DNA of 6,085 bases, taken from Bryobacteraceae bacterium (GTDB lineage: Bacteria > Acidobacteriota > Terriglobia > Bryobacterales > Bryobacteraceae). This document shows, piece after piece, positions 1 to 4,391 of this stretch (position 1 is its first letter; the number at the start of each line of letters is the position of its first letter). The DNA is taken from contig JACMLA010000141.1 of assembly GCA_014379815.1 (NCBI GenBank), positions 1 to 6,085 of the forward strand. The letters are read 5' to 3'. Below the pieces are notes generated by a model that saw only the letters and a program-made list of their open reading frames with translations, did no database searches and was not told the origin of the DNA. The position numbers and the translations under genes are program-made.

Positions 1-336
1 CAGATAACTGCGTGTGCTGCGATCGGGATGACAACGTTCTTCTGGGTTGAGCCGGTGGTCCTGCGGTGGACTCCCGCGCTGGTAGTTGCGCTTACGGTAA
101 CGGCAATCTTTGCGACAGCTCTGGCCTTCTGGATACAGACCTGGGCTCAGGCCAGGACGACGCCGACGCGGGCGGCGCTGATCTTCTCTCTGGAACCGGT
201 GTTTGCCTGGCTGACGTCGTGGCTGATGCAGGGTGAAGTGCTGACATCCCGCAGTATTGCCGGAGCCGGATGTATTCTGGCGGGCATCTTGCTAGTAGAG
301 ATCAGGATAGGACAGAAACCTGTCCGGCTGCAGTAA
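1..336 (+). CDS. EamA/DMT-family permease, C-terminal fragment (5' end outside window)
   Basis: The reading frame is open from base 1 to the TAA at 334-336, giving 111 residues. The ATG at 28 is internal, because the frame continues upstream without a stop. Three full hydrophobic segments are visible, at about residues 25-45, 57-75 and 84-100, plus part of a fourth at the start. The phrase AALIFSLEPVFAWL, followed by a GE and a glycine-rich last helix (AGAGCILAGILLVEI), is characteristic of the second EamA repeat in drug/metabolite transporters. Family members are inner-membrane proteins of ten helices, about 290-300 residues long, that export or exchange small metabolites. The substrate cannot be read from this fragment. 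The short basic tail after the last helix (IRIGQKPVRLQ) is normal. A hairpin followed by a T-rich run lies just after the stop, so this gene probably ends its own transcript and is not operonic with the protease gene downstream. Family assignment is firm; specificity is unknown. Confidence 0.87.
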   Translation, partial: QITACAAIGMTTFFWVEPVVLRWTPALVVALTVTAIFATALAFWIQTWAQARTTPTRAALIFSLEPVFAWLTSWLMQGEVLTSRSIAGAGCILAGILLVEIRIGQKPVRLQ

Positions 337-344
337 TCTTCAGC

Positions 345-370
345 ACGGCGCTTTGCGTTCCGTTTGTTTT
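345..370 (+). terminator. Probable intrinsic terminator after the EamA permease
   Basis: ACGGCGC (345-351) can pair with GCG plus CCGT (355-357 and 360-363) around a TTT loop, with a two-base bulge (TT at 358-359). The stem is followed at once by the T-rich run TTGTTTT (364-370). It begins nine bases after the permease stop and about 40 bases before the preferred htrA start. Seven GC-rich pairs with a bulge and an interrupted T tract make a moderate rather than textbook terminator. It was assigned by eye, without folding-energy calculation. Confidence 0.45.
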
Positions 371-408
371 CCTGTAATCATCGATACGAGGGGCTTGGTA
401 GAACTTCC

Positions 409-2025
409 ATGAGTGTTTTAGACAAATTGCGCAGCCAGAAATTACTCTCTCTCAGCCTGTTATTGTGCACTCTGGCAATCGGTATTGTGATCGGAACGCT
501 TGTCAATACAGGTGTGCGAGCTGCGAAGGATCAGGTGGCCGCAAAAGACGCGACGCCTCTGGTCATACCACCTGTTACGAAAGCCCCTCCAAATCAGTTT
601 GTGGAACTGGCGCGGCGCATGGAACCGACGGTTGTCAACATTAGCACCGAGTACGCTCCGGCAACTGCCAAAGGCGGCAGTCGCAGGGGCGCACCGCAGG
701 ACGAGGATCCGGGAGAAGAAGAAGACAACGCTCAGGATCTGTTTCGACGGTTTTTCCGCAACGGCCCTGGCGGCGAGAACGCACCCCCAAGAGCCTTCCG
801 GCGCAGTGCCACCGGTTCGGGATTTCTTGTGGATCCGAACGGCTACATCCTCACGAATTTGCATGTTGTCGAGAAGGCGGACCAGATCCGGGTCAGGATG
901 CCGAACGACTCCACCGAGTATCGGGCGAAGTTGATCGGTTCTGACGAAGAGACCGATCTGGCGGTACTGAAAGTGGATGCGGGACGACCACTGGTTCCGG
1001 CGAAAATAGGAAACTCGGACGCGGTTCAGGTGGGTGACTGGGCTGTCGCGATTGGCTCGCCGTTCGGACTGGAAGCGACCGTCACTGCTGGAATCGTCAG
1101 CGCTACAGGACGCGACATCGATGGCGCGCGGGCATTTCAGCGCTTTATTCAGACCGATGCGGCGATCAACCCCGGTAACAGCGGTGGTCCTTTGCTGAAC
1201 ATTAACGGCGAGGTGATTGGCATCAACACAGCCATTGCAACGGCAACTGGCGGATACCAGGGTGTGGGATTTGCGCTGCCGGTGAATACCGCGGTTCAGG
1301 TCTATAACTCCGTCATCCGCAGCGGCCGAATGTCCCGCGGCTCCATTGGGATTACCTTCCGCAAGTACGGCGACGAGGTCCTGAAGGCTCTCGGATTGAA
1401 AGAAGGCGTGATCGTGGAAACCGTGAACCGGGGCGGTCCCGCAGAGAAGGCCGGTTTGAAACCGGACGATGTGATCGTTGCAATCAACGGCAAATCGGTG
1501 AAGAACGGCGACGATCTGGTGACACGCATTTCCGCGACACCGATCGGCGATCAGGTCACTGTGGTTGTCGACCGGGGTGGAAAGAGAATCGAGACGAAGG
1601 TGACTATTGCCGATCGGGATGAACAGCGGCAACTCTCCTCCGGAATACCCCGGACGGACCGGAGCGAACCCTCGGAGAAACCGGAAGCAGTCACAAGCGC
1701 AAAGTTCGGTGTCCGCATCCGGCCAACCAGCGAAAGCGAACGCACGGCAGCCGATCTGGAAAAAGGCGGAGTGGTGGTGACCACGGTCGACGAGGGCTCG
1801 TTTGCCGATGACATCGGATTACAGGTGCGGGACATTATCGTGTCCATCAACCGCCAGAGCATTAGCAACATCGAAGAGGTTCGGAGCATGCAAGCCAGGC
1901 TCAAAGGCGGGGACGCGGTCGCCTTCCGCATCATGAGGCCCGCCCCCGTTCCGGTCCAGAGGCAGGGGCAGACTTCCAGCAGCTATCTGGGAACCTATAT
2001 CGCGGGAACGCTGCCCAATAATTGA
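409..2025 (+). CDS. htrA: HtrA/DegP-type (Do family) periplasmic serine protease with two PDZ domains
   Basis: This is a 538-residue envelope protease/chaperone that degrades or refolds misfolded exported proteins. Counting from the ATG at 409, residues 12-34 form one hydrophobic segment (signal anchor or uncleaved signal). The trypsin-like domain spans about 64-290. The catalytic triad is H152 (TNLHVV), D183 (EETDLAVLKV) and S258 (NPGNSGGPL), with spacings of 31 and 75 residues that closely match E. coli DegP. Residues 88-133 are a charged, gly/arg-rich loop with an acidic run (DEDPGEEED), in the place of the DegP LA loop. PDZ1 lies at about 305-400, with GSIGITF as the likely peptide-binding loop. 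PDZ2 lies at about 430-510. The frame is open further upstream and a TTG exists at 364, but that codon falls in the terminator T tract and would put a hydrophilic, cysteine-containing extension before the anchor, so ATG 409 is preferred. GAGGGG at 388-393 is a possible ribosome site, though its 15-nt spacing is long. The partner downstream is a wall-binding protein 54 nt away. The choice among DegP, DegQ and DegS-like subtypes is open; two PDZ domains argue against DegS. Confidence 0.95.
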   Translation: MSVLDKLRSQKLLSLSLLLCTLAIGIVIGTLVNTGVRAAKDQVAAKDATPLVIPPVTKAPPNQFVELARRMEPTVVNISTEYAPATAKGGSRRGAPQDEDPGEEEDNAQDLFRRFFRNGPGGENAPPRAFRRSATGSGFLVDPNGYILTNLHVVEKADQIRVRMPNDSTEYRAKLIGSDEETDLAVLKVDAGRPLVPAKIGNSDAVQVGDWAVAIGSPFGLEATVTAGIVSATGRDIDGARAFQRFIQTDAAINPGNSGGPLLNINGEVIGINTAIATATGGYQGVGFALPVNTAVQVYNSVIRSGRMSRGSIGITFRKYGDEVLKALGLKEGVIVETVNRGGPAEKAGLKPDDVIVAINGKSVKNGDDLVTRISATPIGDQVTVVVDRGGKRIETKVTIADRDEQRQLSSGIPRTDRSEPSEKPEAVTSAKFGVRIRPTSESERTAADLEKGGVVVTTVDEGSFADDIGLQVRDIIVSINRQSISNIEEVRSMQARLKGGDAVAFRIMRPAPVPVQRQGQTSSSYLGTYIAGTLPNN

Positions 2026-2037
2026 TCCTGGGCCATC

Positions 2038-2075
2038 TTGCGTTGGGTAACCCATGTTGCGTTTTGGTAACATGG
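2038..2075. repeat. Imperfect tandem repeat, two units of about 19 bp, upstream of the wall-binding gene
   Basis: Two adjacent units both begin TTGCGTT, at 2038 and 2057, and both contain GTAAC followed closely by CATG or ATGG. The GTAAC cores (2047-2051 and 2067-2071) are 20 bp apart, close to two helical turns. The first core sits in an odd palindrome, TGGGT-A-ACCCA (2044-2054); the second keeps only part of that symmetry. The pair fills most of the 54-nt gap between htrA and the next gene and runs into the ribosome-binding region. It could be a regulatory site or chance duplication; no known operator was recognised. Confidence 0.4.
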
Positions 2076-2078
2076 AGG
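2074..2078 (+). promoter_or_regulatory. Shine-Dalgarno-like GGAGG lying only one base before the TTG start
   Basis: GGAGG at 2074-2078 is the only strong ribosome-binding match near the start of the wall-binding gene, yet it is separated from the TTG at 2080 by a single base. Spacing of 5-9 is usual. The codons that would sit at proper spacing (AAT, ACA, CGA) are not start codons. The same bases fall inside a tiny ORF, ATG GAG GCT TGA (2072-2083), whose stop overlaps the TTG. Re-initiation or coupling is therefore possible. Confidence 0.35.
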
Positions 2079-2079
2079 C

Positions 2080-2550
2080 TTGAATACACGAAAGCTACTG
2101 AGTCTCGCCCTGTTGTGTTGTTTGCTTACTGCCTCTACGGTGTCCGCGGCAGTGAAGAAGAAAGCGCAGAACATGACAGGCGCGGTTAAGTACGCTGCGA
2201 AACCCGGAAAGCGCAGTTCCGGCAAGAAGGTGGCGGCAGCGGGTAAAGTTAAAAGTTCCCGCAAGGTGGCAGCGGCGCCACTTCGTCAGTCGGCACCGAG
2301 CGCCCAGAGGTACATGGAGATTCAGCAGGCGCTAGCAGCGAGCGGTCACTACACCGGGCCTGTGAATGGCACGTGGGATGACAACTGCGTCGCCGCGCTG
2401 CGGGCATTCCAGGCAGAGCAGAATCTGAATCCTGATGGCAAGCTGGGAGCGCTCTCGCTGATTGCCCTTGGACTCGGACCGAAGCGGGAGCCACTGCAAC
2501 TGCCACTAAGCCAGGTGCTGAGTAAGCCCGACAGCACTACCCCTGAGTAG
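2080..2550 (+). CDS. Small exported protein with one PG_binding_1 peptidoglycan-binding domain
   Basis: This 156-residue protein probably binds cell wall in the periplasm. Residues 1-23 form a clear Sec signal peptide: MNTRK, a hydrophobic LLSLALLCCLLTAST core, and cleavage likely after VSA (VSA|A). Residues 24-69 are a Lys/Ala-rich, acid-free linker with 14 basic residues. Residues 74-132 fit one PG_binding_1 repeat: QRYMEIQQALAASGHYTGPVNG, then W99, then ALRAFQAEQNL, then LGALSLIALGL. The domain usually anchors a hydrolase, but no catalytic domain is present; the last 24 residues are a short polar tail. The start is TTG at 2080, because an in-frame stop at 2068 prevents extension and only this start retains the signal peptide. 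Its ribosome site is poorly spaced. The gene follows htrA on the same strand after 54 nt, with no obvious terminator between them, so co-transcription and an envelope-stress role are plausible inferences. Exact function is unknown. Confidence 0.85.
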   Translation: MNTRKLLSLALLCCLLTASTVSAAVKKKAQNMTGAVKYAAKPGKRSSGKKVAAAGKVKSSRKVAAAPLRQSAPSAQRYMEIQQALAASGHYTGPVNGTWDDNCVAALRAFQAEQNLNPDGKLGALSLIALGLGPKREPLQLPLSQVLSKPDSTTPE

Positions 2551-2557
2551 TCTTTCA
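2536..2557 (+). terminator. Weak hairpin at the end of the wall-binding gene, possible terminator
   Basis: ACTAC (2536-2540) pairs with GTAGT (2547-2551) around a six-base loop. The stem contains the stop codon and is followed by CTTTC. Five pairs and a poor T tract make this a marginal call. It is listed because no better terminator is seen in the 136 nt before the next gene. Confidence 0.22.
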
Positions 2558-2619
2558 AATGGGCTTCGCACGCTGACCAATACGAGGTTTCTGTACCGAT
2601 TCAGCTAGCTTTATTAGGT

Positions 2620-2636
2620 CGCGCTGAAACGGCGCG
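2620..2636 (+). other. GC-only hairpin in the leader of the HicB-like gene
   Basis: CGCGC (2620-2624) can pair with GCGCG (2632-2636) across a seven-base loop, TGAAACG. The downstream arm overlaps the 8-bp palindrome GGCGCGCC (2631-2638). There is no T run on either strand, so it does not look like a terminator. It could be leader RNA structure or a protein-binding site, or mere base composition. The rest of the 2551-2686 gap shows no convincing sigma-70 promoter and no ORF. Confidence 0.25.
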
Positions 2637-2686
2637 CCCGGCGGAGCACTTCCCTTCCCTTCCGGTGCGATGGAAGCGTAGAGCAA

Positions 2687-2926
2687 ATGAGCGAAGACCT
2701 CCGCGTCGGAGAATATCCCTTCCACATCCGCCAGTTAACGTCAGAAGAAGGCGGAGGTTACCTGATTACCTGCCCCGATCTTCCAGCCTGTATGTTAGAC
2801 GGTGAAACTCCCGAACAAGCTGTGGTCAGCGGCAGGGATGCTGTGAAGAGTTATCTGCTTACCTGCCTTGAGTTCGGGGATCCAGTTCCTGGGTCCGGGA
2901 CAGTCGGCAAGACGTCCGCTATCTGA
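2687..2926 (+). CDS. HicB-like antitoxin-fold protein, orphan (no hicA seen)
   Basis: This 79-residue protein has the compact HicB_like pattern. It starts with a strand, EYPFHIRQL (9-17), followed by GGGYLITCPDLPAC (22-35), which corresponds to the family's GGY-x(4)-PDLPGC. Then come GETPEQAVVSGRDAVKSYL (39-57), matching the G-x-T-x-EEA helix, and a closing PVPGSG (66-71). HicB antitoxins neutralise HicA, an mRNA-cleaving toxin, and often carry an added DNA-binding HTH or ribbon-helix-helix. Here there is no C-terminal DNA-binding domain, only a short tail, GTVGKTSAI. Neither the 136 nt upstream nor the 148 nt downstream encodes a HicA-like protein, so it is unpaired within this window. The ATG at 2687 was chosen because upstream codons to the in-frame TAG at 2615 read as low-complexity Arg/Ser sequence. 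GGAAG at 2672-2676 is a weak ribosome site, ten bases away. Fold assignment is good; a toxin-antitoxin role is doubtful. Confidence 0.75.
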   Translation: MSEDLRVGEYPFHIRQLTSEEGGGYLITCPDLPACMLDGETPEQAVVSGRDAVKSYLLTCLEFGDPVPGSGTVGKTSAI

Positions 2927-3040
2927 ACTGAACTTCCCGAGACATTACGCGTTCGGTTGCTTAGGCAGGCCCAGCGGGACCATGCCCGGATCGAAGACGT
3001 GCTGCCCTGAGCACTCGAGCAGGGACTGACGGTGCTCTAG

Positions 3041-3077
3041 ACCGCAGCCTGAAAACGAGCTCGCGGCGGTTCTTTTA
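3041..3077 (+). terminator. Possible weak terminator in the convergent gap
   Basis: ACCGC (3041-3045) can pair with GCGGT (3066-3070) around a 20-base loop, followed by TCTTTTA (3071-3077), which overlaps the stop of the leftward exonuclease gene. The position suits the end of the rightward HicB transcript, but the loop is long and the stem short. Two further GC stems (CCCTG 3005-3009 with CAGGG 3020-3024; GAGCAC 3009-3014 with GTGCTC 3032-3037) are mutually exclusive and lack T runs. Confidence 0.22.
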
Positions 3078-4346
3078 AAGTAAGCTTCCCGCTCCGGCGT
3101 GTCTTGCCTGGCGCTGCTGGAGACGGTCTCGGCGCTTCCGCAGACCATCGCTGGGCGCATATTCCAGAGCAGCCAGAGTGTGTTCCAGCGCGGCCCGGTA
3201 GTTCCGCTCGCGGTGCTCGTAGTGCTTGGCGAGCTCTTCCAGAGCATGGCACCTGCGGGGATTTCGCGAGGTCGACAAGTCTTCCAGAATGGACAGCGCC
3301 GCTTTTGTATTGCCAAGCTTTTTCTCCAGCCGCGCCATCTCCCAAAGAGTTCGAAAAAGCAATTCGTCGGGTATGCGCTTCCCAATTCCTCTACGATAAA
3401 GGATCAGCGCTTTTTCATTTTGATCCGCAGCTGCGAGCCAGCGTCCCAGACCGATCATCTCCGCACCGTGCGTCAACGGAGCCGTCAGGGGATCCCGGAA
3501 AGCCCACGGGACCACCGCTGTCAGGCAGCCGAGCGTTAGTATGTCGAGGGCGTTGTGATGCAGAATCGGAACGACCCTCTGGATCTCGCGGGTACGGAGG
3601 TAATCGAAGTAGACGTACGGAATCATCTCGCCCGGCAGATCCCCTTCACGCTCCACGCCGAGGACCTGCGTTTCGAGTTCCACCAGACGGCAGCTCTCAA
3701 AACGAAGCTTCCATAATCTGCGGGCGCCATGCAGCAGATCGAGATGCTGCAGCCTCGCAAATGGAGTGCGGGATCGCGCCATCTGAAACCTTGTCTCCAG
3801 CAGAGGCTGATCATAGGTACGCCCGTTGTAGGTGACCAGCACATCGAACTCCGCAAGGTACTCCGTCAGACGATGCAGCAGGCTGGCTTCTTCTGAGGGT
3901 TCCCGCATGAAGAACTGACGCAGGTGAAAACCTTGCGAAGTGATCCGGCCGACGCCGACAAGAAATGCGTAGCACCCGGCGCCTCCGGCAAGGCCGGTCG
4001 TCTCGGTGTCGAGAAACGCCCACTTTGTCGGATCGCTTCGGGGGATGGAACCCGCTGAAATCGCGTCGAGCAAGTCATGGGGAAGCCCAGCGAGTGTGGA
4101 GATGTCGAGGTTGCCGTGCCGCCGGTGCGATTCCCAGAGCCGCTCCGTTTCAAAGTGGGAGCCAAACGGTGTCTGGACCTGTGCGCCGCTTAGGTACTCT
4201 TCTACAAAGTACTTCGCCGGGCGGAAGTCGTAACCGACTTCAGGGCGGGAGTCAATTTTTTGAGGGGGTCTCGGGCTGGCAAACTTCCGGTCAATACGTG
4301 CGATACGTTGTCGCAGGGTCGCGAGTTGTTCCTGTATGTCGAGCAA
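3075..4346 (-). CDS. yprB: YprB/MrfB-type DEDDh exonuclease (RNase H-like) with C-terminal TPR-like helices
   Basis: The 423-residue protein has an RNase H-like exonuclease core (RNase_H_2, YprB family) at about 108-280. Motif I is FLDTETTGLAGGAG, giving D113 and E115. Motif II is YNGRTYDQP, with D179 the likely metal ligand. HLDLLHGARRLW contains D203. Motif III is LHHNALDIL, where H263 (or H264) and D268 fit the DEDDh arrangement. The run CRLVELETQVLGVEREGDLPG-x-IP is also typical of the family. Residues about 296-400 are amphipathic helical pairs resembling TPRs (GRWLAAADQNEKALILYRRG, AALSILEDL, YRAALEHTLAALEYAP). B. subtilis YprB (MrfB) has the same layout and similar length; with the helicase YprA/MrfA it repairs mitomycin C damage. 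The start is TTG 4346: it is the only usual start codon after the upstream in-frame TAG, and no good ribosome site precedes it. A 45-nt gap separates it from the ABC-F stop, so co-transcription is likely. No MrfA helicase lies in view. Repair function here is inferred from homology. Confidence 0.87.
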   Translation of the reverse strand: MLDIQEQLATLRQRIARIDRKFASPRPPQKIDSRPEVGYDFRPAKYFVEEYLSGAQVQTPFGSHFETERLWESHRRHGNLDISTLAGLPHDLLDAISAGSIPRSDPTKWAFLDTETTGLAGGAGCYAFLVGVGRITSQGFHLRQFFMREPSEEASLLHRLTEYLAEFDVLVTYNGRTYDQPLLETRFQMARSRTPFARLQHLDLLHGARRLWKLRFESCRLVELETQVLGVEREGDLPGEMIPYVYFDYLRTREIQRVVPILHHNALDILTLGCLTAVVPWAFRDPLTAPLTHGAEMIGLGRWLAAADQNEKALILYRRGIGKRIPDELLFRTLWEMARLEKKLGNTKAALSILEDLSTSRNPRRCHALEELAKHYEHRERNYRAALEHTLAALEYAPSDGLRKRRDRLQQRQARHAGAGSLL

Positions 4347-4391
4347 GTTTTGGAAGCGCGTTCGCCGTTTCTTTGCCTAGTGTATAACGGA

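Noticed and set aside
364..408. TTG at 364 as the htrA start
   Set aside because: It lies in the T tract of the upstream terminator hairpin and adds a hydrophilic, cysteine-containing 15-residue extension before a standard anchor segment; the ATG at 409 gives a normal N-terminus.
460..1632. 390-residue ORF on the minus strand inside htrA
   Set aside because: It lies wholly antisense to a gene with an intact catalytic triad and PDZ domains. The translation is Cys/His/Arg-rich with no recognisable domain, typical of an antisense shadow in GC-rich DNA.
2659..2676. CTTCC/GGAAG hairpin that could hide the ribosome site of the HicB-like gene
   Set aside because: Only five pairs with an eight-base loop in a CTTCC-repetitive stretch; insufficient to claim a regulatory switch.
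2945..3385. 146-residue minus-strand ORF extending past the exonuclease stop
   Set aside because: Most of it overlaps the TPR-like region of the exonuclease in another frame. The tail (VFDPGMVPLGLPKQPNA) matches no family I recognise, and the exonuclease already has a normal family length, so no frameshift is needed.
3104..3835. 243-residue ORF on the plus strand opposite the exonuclease gene
   Set aside because: The opposite strand encodes a complete YprB-type exonuclease with all metal-ligand motifs; this translation is Arg/Ser/Pro-rich with no family match.
4347..4391. TTATAC/TATACA-like -10 element between the ABC-F and exonuclease genes (minus strand)
   Set aside because: No acceptable -35 hexamer lies 16-18 bases upstream, and the gap is short enough for read-through; not called as a promoter.
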